DNA of 64,000 bases from Brevundimonas sp. UBA5866 (GCF_002432125.1 NZ_DJFS01000079.1:31878-95877); one strand, 5' to 3'. Counted from the stretch's first letter, positions 43,819 to 53,030 are shown. A program made the numbers and translations. Notes: generated by a model not told the origin, from the sequence alone.

Positions 43819-44445
43819 TCATGCCTTCTCGTAGCGTTCCCACAGGTCGTCACCCGAAGGCGAAACCGCAAGACGCCTGAACCTTGGCGTATCCGAAAGT
43901 CGGTCAAAACCCAGAGCCGCAATGGCCGGACGCCCCTCGTGACCCAGCAAAACAGGGGCCCGGAACCACTCGATCACATCGACCAGACCTGCCTTTACAA
44001 AGGATGCGGCCACCCGGCCACCACCTTCGATCAGGACGCTGCCGATTTCGCGGCTACCCAGCAGTTCAAGCACAGCCTCGGGCGAAGGGCGGCCGGACGC
44101 ATCAGGAGCGATCTGGATGACCTCACCCCGCCCCAGATCGCGCGGTGTGGCTGTTGTCACAACCCAGGCCCTGTCCAACAGTTTGGCGGAGGGCGGCGTA
44201 CGCAAAAGACTGTCCAGAACGACAGGCCGCGGATCGGTATGGTTCTCGCCATCGATGCGGACATTCAGGCGGGGATCATCAGCCAATACCGTCTCGACAC
44301 CAACCAGAATGGCATCGTGGCTGGCCCGCAGACGATGGCCGTGCAAACGGGATTCAGGGCCGGTGATCCACTGGCTTTCGCCGGATGCCATAGCAATCCG
44401 CCCGTCGAGCGACGTCGCCAGTTTCAGAGTGACGCGCGGGCGCAT
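43819..44445 (-). CDS. ribD: RibD-type reductase domain only (no deaminase domain)
   Basis: The 208-residue protein matches only the C-terminal reductase domain of RibD: VTLKLATSLDGRIAMASGESQWITG, HDAILVGVETVLADDPRLNVR, IGSVLIEGGGRVAASFVKAGLVD. The N-terminal cytidine-deaminase-like domain (HAE, PCxxxG) normally fused in front is absent. Upstream there is only nrdR, whose stop overlaps this ATG (TGATG), so it is not a frameshift remnant. It should reduce the ribosylamino-pyrimidine to the ribitylamino form; the deamination step must be done by another gene. Confidence 0.9.
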   Translation of the reverse strand: MRPRVTLKLATSLDGRIAMASGESQWITGPESRLHGHRLRASHDAILVGVETVLADDPRLNVRIDGENHTDPRPVVLDSLLRTPPSAKLLDRAWVVTTATPRDLGRGEVIQIAPDASGRPSPEAVLELLGSREIGSVLIEGGGRVAASFVKAGLVDVIEWFRAPVLLGHEGRPAIAALGFDRLSDTPRFRRLAVSPSGDDLWERYEKA

Positions 44446-44924
44446 CAGCCGAAATCGCCGCGCGGCTTCGTCTCGTCAAAACCTTCTTCGCCAAGGAATT
44501 TGGCGAAGTCGCTGGTATGGCGGAAATCCTTGTAGACCGAGGCGTAGCGCACATAGGCCACTTCATCGACGCTCTTGAGCGCCTTCATGATGAAGTCACC
44601 GACCACGCTGGACTGGATTTCGGTTTCGCCGAGGCTTTCCAGCTGGCGCACTATACGGCTGACCAGTTGTTCGACCTGATCGGGCGTGACCGGACGCTTC
44701 CGAAGCGCGATGCCCAGCGAGCGTTCCAGCTTGTCGCGATCAAATGGCGTGCGGCGGCCATTGCGCTTCAGGATGACCAGCTCCCGCAGCTGAACCCGCT
44801 CAAAGGTGGTGAAGCGCCCCCCGCATTGCGGACACGAGCGGCGACGGCGGATGGCCGATCCGTCATCCGACGGTCGGCTATCCTTCACCTGGGTGTCAGC
44901 ATTTCCGCAGAAAGGGCACTTCAT
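44445..44924 (-). CDS. nrdR: Transcriptional repressor NrdR
   Basis: The 159-residue protein has an N-terminal zinc ribbon (MKCPFCGNADTQVKDSRPS ... CPQCGGRFTTFE, four Cys). It is followed by the ATP-cone (LVILKRNGRRTPFDRDKLERSLGIALRKR) and the family tail YVRYASVYKDF. NrdR represses ribonucleotide reductase genes according to ATP/dATP. It lies 10 bases after glyA, and its stop overlaps ribD. Confidence 0.96.
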   Translation of the reverse strand: MKCPFCGNADTQVKDSRPSDDGSAIRRRRSCPQCGGRFTTFERVQLRELVILKRNGRRTPFDRDKLERSLGIALRKRPVTPDQVEQLVSRIVRQLESLGETEIQSSVVGDFIMKALKSVDEVAYVRYASVYKDFRHTSDFAKFLGEEGFDETKPRGDFG

Positions 44925-44933
44925 TTCAGTACC

Positions 44934-46217
44934 TTAGCGATAGATCGGGAAGCGGTTGGTGAGCTCGCGCACCTGAGCCGCGACCGAGGCGATCACAGCA
45001 GGATCGGCTTCGTCGCCACCGTTCATCGACGAGACAACGTCGGCGATCCAGTGACCGATCTGACGGAACTCTTCCTCGCCGAAACCACGGGTGGTTCCCG
45101 CCGGCGTACCCAGACGGATGCCCGAGGTGACCGTGAACGGTGCGGTGTCGAACGGCACGCCGTTCTTGTTGCAGGTCATTAGGGCCTTTTCGAGCTCGTG
45201 CTCGGTGGCCTTGCCGGTCACGCCCTTCGGACGCAGATCGACCAGCATCAGGTGGCTGTCGGTTCCGCCGGTGACGATGGCCAGACCGCGCTCGATCAGA
45301 GTCTCGGACAGGACCTTGGCGTTCTTCACGACCTGTTGGGCATAGGCCTTGAATTCCGGTTTGAGGGCCTCACCGAAGGCCACGGCCTTACCGGCGATGA
45401 CGTGCTCCAGCGGGCCGCCTTGCAGACCCGGGAACACAGCCGAGTTGATCTTCTTGCCCAGATCCACATCGTTCGACAGGATCATGCCGCCGCGCGGACC
45501 GCGCAGGGTCTTGTGGGTGGTGGTGGTGACCACGTGGGCATGCGGCAGCGGGTCCGGATAGACGCCGCCTGCGATCAGACCGGCATAGTGGGCCATGTCG
45601 ACCATCAGATAGGCACCGACCGAGTCAGCGATCTCGCGGAAACGCTTGAAATCGATCTGACGGGCATAGGCCGAAGCACCGGCGAGGATCAGCTTGGGCT
45701 TCTCGCGCTCGGCCATTTCGGCGACGTTGTCATAGTCGATGGTGTGGTCGTCTTCGCGGACCTTATAGGTCACCGGACGGAACCACTTGCCCGACTGGTT
45801 GGCGGGCGAACCGTGGGTCAGGTGACCGCCGCAGGCGAGGTCCATGCCAAGGAAGGTATCGCCCGGTTGCAGCAGGGCGAAGAACACGGCCTGGTTGGCC
45901 TGTGCGCCCGAGTGCGGCTGGACGTTGACGAATTCGCAGCCGAACAGCTTCTTGGCGCGCTCGCGGGCCAGATCTTCGGTGATGTCCACGAACTCGCAGC
46001 CACCATAGTAGCGACGGCCCGGATAGCCTTCGGCGTATTTGTTGGTCAGGACCGAACCCTGGGCTTCCAGCACCGCCTTGGAGACGATGTTTTCAGAAGC
46101 GATCAGCTCGATCTGCTCCTGCTGGCGACCCAGCTCGCTTTGAATGCCGCCGAAAATCTCCGGATCGGCATCGGCCAGAGACTTGGTGAAATAGGAGTCG
46201 TGGGTGAAGGCGGTCAC
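44934..46217 (-). CDS. glyA: Serine hydroxymethyltransferase GlyA
   Basis: The 427-residue PLP enzyme has LIASENIVSKAVLEAQGSVLTNKYAEGYPGRRYYGG, AQANQAVFFALLQPGDTFLGM, the PLP-Lys motif VTTTTHKTLRGPRGG, and MVDMAHYAGLIAGG. It interconverts serine and glycine, feeding one-carbon units and the glycine needed by ALA synthase upstream. It starts at a GTG at 46217 and precedes nrdR and the rib genes on the same strand. Confidence 0.97.
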   Translation of the reverse strand: MTAFTHDSYFTKSLADADPEIFGGIQSELGRQQEQIELIASENIVSKAVLEAQGSVLTNKYAEGYPGRRYYGGCEFVDITEDLARERAKKLFGCEFVNVQPHSGAQANQAVFFALLQPGDTFLGMDLACGGHLTHGSPANQSGKWFRPVTYKVREDDHTIDYDNVAEMAEREKPKLILAGASAYARQIDFKRFREIADSVGAYLMVDMAHYAGLIAGGVYPDPLPHAHVVTTTTHKTLRGPRGGMILSNDVDLGKKINSAVFPGLQGGPLEHVIAGKAVAFGEALKPEFKAYAQQVVKNAKVLSETLIERGLAIVTGGTDSHLMLVDLRPKGVTGKATEHELEKALMTCNKNGVPFDTAPFTVTSGIRLGTPAGTTRGFGEEEFRQIGHWIADVVSSMNGGDEADPAVIASVAAQVRELTNRFPIYR

Positions 46218-46315
46218 TGTGAGAATCCCGAAGGCTGTGGGGAAAACGGTGCTTCTATCTAGGCTGCGTTGCCGAACACCACAACATCTAAGGGATGATC
46301 ACGCCCCCTGCCCCA

Positions 46316-46549
46316 TCATATCGTGGTGAAACGACGTGGCGCTGAACCGTTATTCGCGGAATTATCAGGCATCAGCGCACGCTTGAGCTTGGCCACAGCG
46401 ACGCGCTCCACGCTACGCGGATCATTGGCCGGTCCCACGGCGCTGACCTCGCGGCCCGTGGCGACGTGAATGGCCGAACATTTCAGATAGGCACCATTGC
46501 GGACGAACTCGACGATCACCTCGCCGAGTTCGCTGTCACGCTGGCTCAT
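46316..46549 (-). CDS. Small conserved protein between hemA and glyA
   Basis: The 77-residue soluble protein begins MSQRDSELGEVIVEFVRNGAYLKCSAIHVATGREVSAVGPAND. A short beta sheet of this kind followed by RVAVAKLKRAL is typical of a small alphaproteobacterial family that I cannot name with certainty. Its ATG overlaps the hemA stop (ATGA), so it is translated with hemA. A role in heme or one-carbon metabolism would be only guilt by association. Confidence 0.72.
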   Translation of the reverse strand: MSQRDSELGEVIVEFVRNGAYLKCSAIHVATGREVSAVGPANDPRSVERVAVAKLKRALMPDNSANNGSAPRRFTTI

Positions 46550-47772
46550 GCGGCAACAGGACGACGCGCGACGTTGCAGTGCGAGAACAGCTTGTCCATA
46601 GCATCGACCAGCTTGTTCATCATGTCGTCGTCATGGTTGGGAGACGGCGTGAAACGCAGGCGCTCCGTCCCCTTGGGCACGGTCGGATAGTTGATCGGCT
46701 GGACGTAGATGCCGTAGTCGTCCAGCAGCATGTCCGAGATCTTCTTGCAGTGGACCGGATTGCCCACCAGCACCGGAACGATGTGGCTTTCGGACGGCAT
46801 GACCGGCAGGCCAGCGGCGGCAAAGCGGTCTTTCAAGGCCTGTGCCCGCTCCTGATGCTGCTCGCGCAGTTCGGGGTGCGATTTCAGGTGACGTACCGAT
46901 GCCAGCGCACCGGCGGTCAGCGCCGGCGGCAGCGAAGTCGTAAAGATGAAACCAGAGGCCCAGCTGCGGACGGCATCGACGATAACGGCATCGGCAGCGA
47001 TATAACCGCCCATGACGCCAATCGCCTTGCCCATCGTGCATTCGATGATGTCGATCTCGGCCAGAACGCCATCACGCTCGGCCACACCTGCGCCGGTCGC
47101 GCCGTACAGGCCAACGGCATGCACTTCGTCCAGATAGGTCATGGCGTTGTATTTGCGGGCCAAGGCGATCGTGCCCTTCAGGTCCGCGATGTCTCCGTCC
47201 ATCGAATAGACCGACTCGAAGGCGATCAGCTTGGGCGCATCGTCCGGAGCCGCCGCCAGCAGCTCTTCCAGATGTTCCAAGTCATTGTGACGGAAGATAT
47301 GACGCGGGCCGCCGCCGTGACGGATGCCTTCGATCATCGAGGCATGGTTCAGGGCGTCAGAAAAGATGATCAGACCCGGCAGAATCTTTTGCAGCGTCGA
47401 AAGCGTCGCTTCGTTGCCGACATAGCCCGAAGTGAAAAGCAGCGCGGCTTCCTTCTGGTGCCAGCTGGCCAGTTCGGCTTCCAGATCGACAGCCGAACGT
47501 GTCGTTCCCGAGATGTTACGGGTACCGCCTGCGCCAGCGCCGACCGTATCGATGGCTTCGTGCATGGCATCCAGAACGACCGGATGCTGGCCCATGCCCA
47601 GATAGTCGTTCGAGCACCAGATAACGACGTCCTGTTCGCTGCCATCCTCACGACGGCGCACGGCCTTGGGAAATTGGCCACGCACGCGCTTCAGGTCAGC
47701 GAAGACACGGTAACGGCCTTCGGCGCGGACCTGCTCTACAGAGTTCTGAAAGGCGGATTTATAGTCGAACAA
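46546..47772 (-). CDS. hemA: 5-aminolevulinate synthase HemA
   Basis: The 408-residue PLP enzyme starts FDYKSAFQNSVEQVRAEGRYRVFADLKR. It has DVVIWCSNDYLGMGQHP, GAGGTRNISGT, SVYSMDGDIADLKG, DEVHAVGLYG and the PLP-Lys motif TMGKAIGVMGGYIA. It condenses glycine and succinyl-CoA in the C4 pathway of heme synthesis typical of alphaproteobacteria. The start appears to be a TTG at 47772; no ATG precedes it in frame. It diverges from hemB, the next pathway enzyme, over 232 bases. Confidence 0.96.
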   Translation of the reverse strand: MFDYKSAFQNSVEQVRAEGRYRVFADLKRVRGQFPKAVRRREDGSEQDVVIWCSNDYLGMGQHPVVLDAMHEAIDTVGAGAGGTRNISGTTRSAVDLEAELASWHQKEAALLFTSGYVGNEATLSTLQKILPGLIIFSDALNHASMIEGIRHGGGPRHIFRHNDLEHLEELLAAAPDDAPKLIAFESVYSMDGDIADLKGTIALARKYNAMTYLDEVHAVGLYGATGAGVAERDGVLAEIDIIECTMGKAIGVMGGYIAADAVIVDAVRSWASGFIFTTSLPPALTAGALASVRHLKSHPELREQHQERAQALKDRFAAAGLPVMPSESHIVPVLVGNPVHCKKISDMLLDDYGIYVQPINYPTVPKGTERLRFTPSPNHDDDMMNKLVDAMDKLFSHCNVARRPVAA

Positions 47773-48004
47773 AACTGCGTTTCTTTTCTTTATAAGGGCT
47801 TTAGCCTATTTGCGCTCTTGCCGCTGTGATGTCCACGGTTGAGGCCGGACAAAATGACCCAGTTCGACCAACTGATAACCGTTCGCACGCAAAGCCAAGC
47901 TTCTGTCGTTGTTCACATGAACGAAAGAAGACGTTTCTTGGCGTGTTTTGCACACGCTAGCGGATTGGTTTAGCACCGCCATTCGCGTTCCAAGGACAAT
48001 CGCC

Positions 48005-49012
48005 ATGAGCACTCCTCCCTTTCAGCCCGCCGCCTTTCCCTATGCCCGCCCGCGTCGTCTGCGCGCGGCACCGTGGGTGCGCAGATTGGTTGCTGAAACC
48101 ACGCTCACTCCGAACGACCTGATCTGGCCGATCGTGGTCCATGACGGCGACGAAGACAAAGTCGCCGTACAGTCCATGCCGGGAGTATTCCGCCTGTCGC
48201 GCAAAGAAGCGGTTAACGCTGCGCTGGAGGCCCGCGATCTGGGCATTCCGATGATCGCCCTGTTCCCGAACATCGCCCACACGCCCAAGAACAATGTCGG
48301 CTCGGGAGCCACCGACCCTGACGGCCTGATTCCCGAAGTGATCCGCGCCATGAAGGACGCGGCACCCGAAGTCGGCATCATGACCGACGTGGCGCTGGAC
48401 TGTTACACCGACCATGGTCAGGACGGCGTGATGGAAGGCGACAGGATCGCCAACGACGTCACCATCGAGCGCCTTGAGGAACAGGCCTTCATCCACGCCC
48501 ATGCGGGTGCCGATGCGGTCGCTCCTTCGGACATGATGGACGGCCGCATCCAGGCCATCCGCAATGCGCTGGAAGCCAACGGCTATCAGGACACCATCAT
48601 CATTTCCTATGCCGCCAAGTTCGCCTCGGGCTTCTATGGCCCGTACCGCGATGCCGTCGGCTCGGCCACGGCGCTGAAGGGCGACAAGAAGACCTATCAG
48701 ATGGACTTCGCCAACACAGAGGAAGCCCTGCGTGAAGTGGCGATGGACATTTCCGAAGGTGCCGACGCCGTAATCGTCAAGCCGGGCATGCCCTATCTGG
48801 ATATCGTCCAGCGCGTGACCGAGACCTTCCACATCCCGACCTTCGCCTATCAGGTGTCGGGCGAGTACGCGATGATGAAGGCCGCCATCGCCAATGGCTG
48901 GCTGGACGAAAACCGCGTCATTCTGGAAAGCCTGCACGCCTTCAAACGAGCGGGTGCCAGCGGCATCATCAGCTATTTCGCACCCGAAGCCGCCCGCAAA
49001 TTGGGCGCATAA
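48005..49012 (+). CDS. hemB: Porphobilinogen synthase HemB (Mg-type)
   Basis: The 335-residue enzyme has Schiff-base lysines in ISYAAKFASGFYGP and AVIVKPGMPYLD. The metal-switch loop reads DVALDCYTDHGQDG: the three zinc cysteines of the Zn-type enzyme (DVCLCEYTSHGHCG) are Ala, Asp and Asp, so the enzyme is the Zn-independent, Mg-activated type. The lone Cys in the loop is not a zinc position. AAGGAC lies before the ATG at 48005. Two 5-aminolevulinate make porphobilinogen, the step after hemA. Confidence 0.95.
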   Translation: MSTPPFQPAAFPYARPRRLRAAPWVRRLVAETTLTPNDLIWPIVVHDGDEDKVAVQSMPGVFRLSRKEAVNAALEARDLGIPMIALFPNIAHTPKNNVGSGATDPDGLIPEVIRAMKDAAPEVGIMTDVALDCYTDHGQDGVMEGDRIANDVTIERLEEQAFIHAHAGADAVAPSDMMDGRIQAIRNALEANGYQDTIIISYAAKFASGFYGPYRDAVGSATALKGDKKTYQMDFANTEEALREVAMDISEGADAVIVKPGMPYLDIVQRVTETFHIPTFAYQVSGEYAMMKAAIANGWLDENRVILESLHAFKRAGASGIISYFAPEAARKLGA

Positions 49013-49040
49013 TCACGGCTTGCTGCCCGGTCCCGTCGCC

Positions 49041-49544
49041 TCAGGCGGTGGGATCGGGTGCCGTTCCATATTGACCACGGAAATAGGTCAAGGCATCGCC
49101 CGGGCGCGTTTCAAACGACATCACGCGCCCGACGATCACAAGATGGTCCCCCATCACAATCTGCCGGTCCGTTTCGCATTCAAGACGGGTCACGGCATTA
49201 CGCAGTCGCGGCGGCGCGGGGTTTGTCGTGTCGAACTCATCCTCGCTGAGACGTGCCGCGCCCCATGCGAAACGGTCGGACATGGCCTTGTCTTCGACAG
49301 GCAGCATGTGGACCGCAAACTGCCCGGCACCTTTGAAGGCGTCATGTCGGTCTGATTTGATGTCCATGCACCACAGCACCAGCGGCGGATCCAGCGACAC
49401 CGATGTGAAGGAATTCACCGTGATGCCCAAAGGACCATCAGCGGTATGGGCCGTCACGACACACACCCCCGTGGCAAAGCCACCCAGTGCACGGCGATAG
49501 GCACGGGGATCAAAAGCGGAAGATTTTTCAGAAAAACCGGTCAC
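49041..49544 (-). CDS. Flavin reductase family protein
   Basis: The 167-residue protein has the FMN-binding split-barrel pattern AYRRALGGFATGVCVVTAHTADGPLGITVNSFTSVSLDPPLVLWCMD and a central QFAVHMLPV. The C-terminal GDHLVIVGRVMSFETRPGDALTYFRGQYG places it with NADH:FMN / FAD oxidoreductases that supply reduced flavin to two-component monooxygenases. No partner oxygenase gene lies nearby. Convergent with hemB. Confidence 0.9.
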   Translation of the reverse strand: MTGFSEKSSAFDPRAYRRALGGFATGVCVVTAHTADGPLGITVNSFTSVSLDPPLVLWCMDIKSDRHDAFKGAGQFAVHMLPVEDKAMSDRFAWGAARLSEDEFDTTNPAPPRLRNAVTRLECETDRQIVMGDHLVIVGRVMSFETRPGDALTYFRGQYGTAPDPTA

Positions 49545-49655
49545 AAGCCCTGACTAGGCCGTACCGCTTCGCGCAGCAAGCCCGCCAAAAGACAACCGCT
49601 TCTTAACGCCCGTCGTGACATTAAGCCTGACGAATAAGGTTAAGGTTTCGGAATA

Positions 49656-50558
49656 ATGGCGCAGAGCGACCGCCCCATCCTGATCAAAAAGGTCAAAAAG
49701 GTGCAGGGGCACGGCCACCACGGTGGCGCGTGGAAGGTGGCCTATGCCGACTTCGTGACCGCGATGATGGCCTTCTTCCTGCTGATGTGGCTGATCAACA
49801 CGACCGATCCGGAACAGAAGCGCGGCATCGCGGAATATTTCGCGCCCTCCTCCGTATCCGCGACCAGTTCCGGCTCAGGCGGTCTGCTGGGCGGGACATC
49901 GCTGGGCGACGATGTGGGCGCCAAGGGCGCTGGCTCCAACAGCATGATCGAACAGCTTGCACCGCCGGCACCGGAATCGCCCGAGGATGCGGGTCAGTCA
50001 TCCGACCTGGCATCCGCCAGCGAAGCCGCCCTTCGCGCCGAGATCGCGCGTCGTGAGGCCGCTGATTTCGCCAGCGCGGCCGAATCCCTGCGTCAGGCCA
50101 TGCAATCCATGCCCGAGCTGGCCGAACTGTCGAAGCAGTTGATCATCGACCAGACGCCGGAAGGCCTACGTATCCAGTTGGTGGACCAGGAAGGGCGTTC
50201 GATGTTCGAGAATGGCTCGTCCCGCCCCAATCCACGTGCGCAAACCCTGCTGCGCGCGGTGGCACGTGTGATCAACCGCTTGCCGAACCGTATCTCGATT
50301 TCGGGCCACACCAGCGCCGTTGCCGGTTCCAACCGCGCCAGCGCACCCGGCGACTGGCCTCTTTCCTCCGCACGCGCGGATGCTTCACGCCAAATCCTGC
50401 AATCAGCCGGCGTAAATACTGACCGCATCTATTCGGTAGCGGGCAAGGCGGGATCCGACCCGCTGTATCCGGACGATCCTTCGCTGGCCGGCAATCGCCG
50501 TATCGCCATCGTTCTTCTGCGTGAAGCGCCGGTTTTGCCACGAGATACTAGCCTTTAA
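49656..50558 (+). CDS. motB: Flagellar motor stator protein MotB
   Basis: The 300-residue protein has a short cytoplasmic N-terminus rich in His and Lys. A single membrane helix with the proton-binding Asp follows (WKVAYADFVTAMMAFFLLMWL), then a long Ser/Gly-rich periplasmic linker. The C-terminal OmpA-like peptidoglycan-binding domain has ISISGHTSAV, PLSSARADASRQIL and GNRRIAIVLL. It anchors the MotA/B stator to the wall. motA is not adjacent. Three TTAA tetramers precede the ATG, but spacing does not fit a CtrA box. Confidence 0.95.
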   Translation: MAQSDRPILIKKVKKVQGHGHHGGAWKVAYADFVTAMMAFFLLMWLINTTDPEQKRGIAEYFAPSSVSATSSGSGGLLGGTSLGDDVGAKGAGSNSMIEQLAPPAPESPEDAGQSSDLASASEAALRAEIARREAADFASAAESLRQAMQSMPELAELSKQLIIDQTPEGLRIQLVDQEGRSMFENGSSRPNPRAQTLLRAVARVINRLPNRISISGHTSAVAGSNRASAPGDWPLSSARADASRQILQSAGVNTDRIYSVAGKAGSDPLYPDDPSLAGNRRIAIVLLREAPVLPRDTSL

Positions 50559-50678
50559 GCCAATGAGCGCCCCCTTGCGAAAACAACGGCACGGGGCGCA
50601 CTATCGGATGATGATCCGTGTGCGGCATTCAAAACCAGGCTCGTGGTTGGCGATCCTCCCTGTTTTGCGGAGCATCGC

Positions 50679-51419
50679 ATGACGGAGCACATCCCGACCC
50701 GACAGTTGAAATTCTATGTCACTGCCGAGGCCCCCTGTCCGTATCTTTCGGACCGGATGGAGAAGAAGGTGTTCGCGCACCTGCCATTCGCGGACGGGGC
50801 CGATGTCAATGATGCCCTGTCCCACGCCGGTTTTCGCCGCAGCCAGAATATCGCCTATCGACCGGCCTGCGAGAAATGCGCGGCCTGCGTTTCGGTGCGT
50901 ATCCCCGTGGGACTGCACACACTCAACCGCACGGACCGCAAGATCCGCAGCCGCAATGCCGATCTGGTACGGACGATTGTCGATCCCGTAGCGACAGAAG
51001 AGCAATACGACCTGCTCAAACGCTATCTGTCCGCCCGCCATCCCGAAGGCGGTATGAACGAGATGTCCGAAAGCGATTTCGTGACCATGATCGAGGACAG
51101 CAGCGTCCGCACGCATGTGATCGAATACCGGTTACCGGTTGCCGATGGTGGGCGTGGCCCGCTTGTCGGCTTTGCCTTGATCGATGTCCTGTCCGACGGT
51201 TTGTCTATGGTATACAGCGCCTTCGATCCCGAAATGCCCAAACGCAGCCTGGGGCGAAACACGGTGCTGGACCACATCGATCAAGCCCGGCGCGTCGGCC
51301 TTGCGTACCTATACCTCGGCTATTGGGTGAAGGGGTCGCCCACGATGGATTACAAGGCCAGCTACCGTCCCCTTGAGGGACTGACCCTTTTCGGCTGGCA
51401 ACGCCTGGACCAACTCTAG
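50679..51419 (+). CDS. bpt: Aspartate/glutamate leucyltransferase Bpt (N-degron)
   Basis: The 246-residue protein is of the Bpt / Ate1 family. Its N-terminal cysteine-containing segment is TAEAPCPYLSDRMEKKVF. The GFRRSQNIAYRPACEKCAACVSVRIPV motif follows, and the C-terminal GNAT-like half has LVGFALIDVLSDGLSMVYSAFDP and YLYLGYWVKGSPTMDYKASYRP. It adds Leu to proteins with N-terminal Asp or Glu, making them ClpS/ClpAP substrates. GGAG precedes the ATG at 50679. Its stop shares CTAG with convergent htpX. Confidence 0.92.
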   Translation: MTEHIPTRQLKFYVTAEAPCPYLSDRMEKKVFAHLPFADGADVNDALSHAGFRRSQNIAYRPACEKCAACVSVRIPVGLHTLNRTDRKIRSRNADLVRTIVDPVATEEQYDLLKRYLSARHPEGGMNEMSESDFVTMIEDSSVRTHVIEYRLPVADGGRGPLVGFALIDVLSDGLSMVYSAFDPEMPKRSLGRNTVLDHIDQARRVGLAYLYLGYWVKGSPTMDYKASYRPLEGLTLFGWQRLDQL

Positions 51420-52453
51420 CTCAAGGGTACGGATGTCGATTGCGGCTGATAGGCCGCAGCCTCTCGTTCAAAGGCGATATCGCGGCCACACGAAAACTCG
51501 ATCAGCGCCGCGATCCGGCGTTCGATCGGCGGATGGGTGGCAAACAGACCGGAAAATCCGCTCTTGTCTGCTGTGTTGTCCAACAGCATTCCACGCAGTT
51601 CCTCCGGCGCTTTGATGGCTGAAACGCCTGACACTTTGCGCAGGGCCGAGATCATCGCGTCAGGATTTTTCGTCAGTTCTACGGCCCCAGCATCGGCCAC
51701 ATATTCGCGTGTGCGTGATAGGGACATACGGATCACAATAGCCAGACCGTAGCCGATAACGCCGATCGCAAGGCCGATCAGCATCAGGGGCACGGCGTTC
51801 TTGCTGTCCCCGCCCCTACGCCCCCTGCCAGAGTGGAAAAGCGCGCGGAATATGATCTCGGCAACAACACTGATGATCCCCGCAAAGATCGAAGCGATCA
51901 CCATCGTGCGTACATCGCGGTTCAGAATATGTGTCAGTTCGTGCGCCAGCACACATTCCAGTTCGTCACGATCCAGTCTTTCCAGCAAGCCACGTGTGAC
52001 CGTCACACAGTACTGGCCATCATGCAGACCTGAGGCATAGGCATTCAGTGCGTGGGTCTCGATGATGCGCAGGGATGGCATGGTGATCCCGCGTGAAATG
52101 CACAGGTTCTCCAGCAGATTATAAAGCTGCGGTTCGGCTGTGCGACTGACAGGGCGCGCGCCGGTTATGGCATCTATCAGCGACTGCTGGCCGAAATAGG
52201 CGATCGCGAACCAGATGACCGCCCCCAGCAAGGCCACGGGGATGCTGCGCAGGCTGTTGTCCGCGGCAAGCACAAGATCGTCCTGCAGAGCGCCGCCGGA
52301 GCTTCCAATCAAGCCCCAGCTGATCGCCAGAACATTGACGGCGAAGACGAGCATGACCAGCAGAACCGGAAAACCGGCCAGAAGCAGCGCGGAACGGGCA
52401 TTGTTCTGCCAGATGAAGGTCTTGATGCCGACCGCAGGGCCGAAACCTTTCAT
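51416..52453 (-). CDS. HtpX-like M48 membrane metalloprotease
   Basis: The 345-residue protein has two N-terminal membrane helices and the zinc motif LECVLAHELTHILNRD (HEXXH). There is a paired helix with IASIFAGIISVVAEIIFRALF, the third ligand region TREYVADAGAVELT, and a C-terminal FATHPPIERRIAALIEF. It belongs to the M48 / HtpX family, which degrades abnormal membrane proteins. ATG at 52453 is used; a GTG is one codon upstream. It follows lemA by 7 bases, forming a known LemA-M48 pair. Confidence 0.92.
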   Translation of the reverse strand: MKGFGPAVGIKTFIWQNNARSALLLAGFPVLLVMLVFAVNVLAISWGLIGSSGGALQDDLVLAADNSLRSIPVALLGAVIWFAIAYFGQQSLIDAITGARPVSRTAEPQLYNLLENLCISRGITMPSLRIIETHALNAYASGLHDGQYCVTVTRGLLERLDRDELECVLAHELTHILNRDVRTMVIASIFAGIISVVAEIIFRALFHSGRGRRGGDSKNAVPLMLIGLAIGVIGYGLAIVIRMSLSRTREYVADAGAVELTKNPDAMISALRKVSGVSAIKAPEELRGMLLDNTADKSGFSGLFATHPPIERRIAALIEFSCGRDIAFEREAAAYQPQSTSVPLS

Positions 52454-52460
52454 CACCGTA

Positions 52461-53030
52461 TCAGAACTTCACCGTAGGCGGAGCAGAGTTCAAGGCCGCC
52501 CTTTCTTCGGAACCCACATCGAAGAAGGCTTTGTCCGTACCGAAACCGAACATTCCGGCGAAAAGAACGGTCGGAAACTGACGGCGGGAGGAGTTGAACT
52601 CGTTGATGGCGTTGTTGAAGAAACGACGCGCAGCAGCCAGCTTGTTCTCAATGTCCGACAGTTCCAGTTGCAGCTGCTGGAAGTTGGTATTCGCTTTCAA
52701 GTCCGGATACGCCTCCGAGACGGCAAACAGGCGGCCCAGAGCCCCCGTCAGCATGTTCTCGGCCTGTACCTTATCATCCAGCGTACGGGCACCGGCGGCA
52801 GCGGCGCGGGCCTGGGTTACCGCGTCCAGCGTGCCCTTTTCATGCTCGGCATAGCCTTTCACCGTCTCGACGAGATTGGGAATCAGGTCCTGACGTTGCT
52901 TCAGCTGCACGTCGATGTCGGCGAAGGACTGGTTCGCGGCCTGGTCCAGCGCGACCAGACGGTTGTAGGCCCCGATAACCACAAACGCCAGAATGGCGAT
53001 GATGGCGACTACGACGATCAAACCCAGCAT
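52461..53030 (-). CDS. LemA family protein
   Basis: The 189-residue protein has an N-terminal membrane anchor (MLGLIVVVAIIAILAFVVIGAYN) and an extracytoplasmic helical LemA domain: NQSFADIDVQLKQRQDLIPNLVETVKGYAEHEK, LKANTNFQQLQLELSDIENKLAAARRFFNNAINEFNSSRRQFPTVLFAGMFGF. GGGGAG precedes the ATG at 53030. LemA proteins accompany M48 proteases, here the next gene, and probably act with them in envelope upkeep. Confidence 0.93.
   Translation of the reverse strand: MLGLIVVVAIIAILAFVVIGAYNRLVALDQAANQSFADIDVQLKQRQDLIPNLVETVKGYAEHEKGTLDAVTQARAAAAGARTLDDKVQAENMLTGALGRLFAVSEAYPDLKANTNFQQLQLELSDIENKLAAARRFFNNAINEFNSSRRQFPTVLFAGMFGFGTDKAFFDVGSEERAALNSAPPTVKF

Noticed and set aside
42123..44444. Possible FMN riboswitch for the riboflavin genes
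   Set aside because: The rib genes are packed inside an operon with overlapping starts and stops, leaving no leader that could hold the aptamer.
49603..49643. Three TTAA tetramers upstream of motB as a possible CtrA site
   Set aside because: Spacings are 14 and 15 bases, not the seven needed for a CtrA box.
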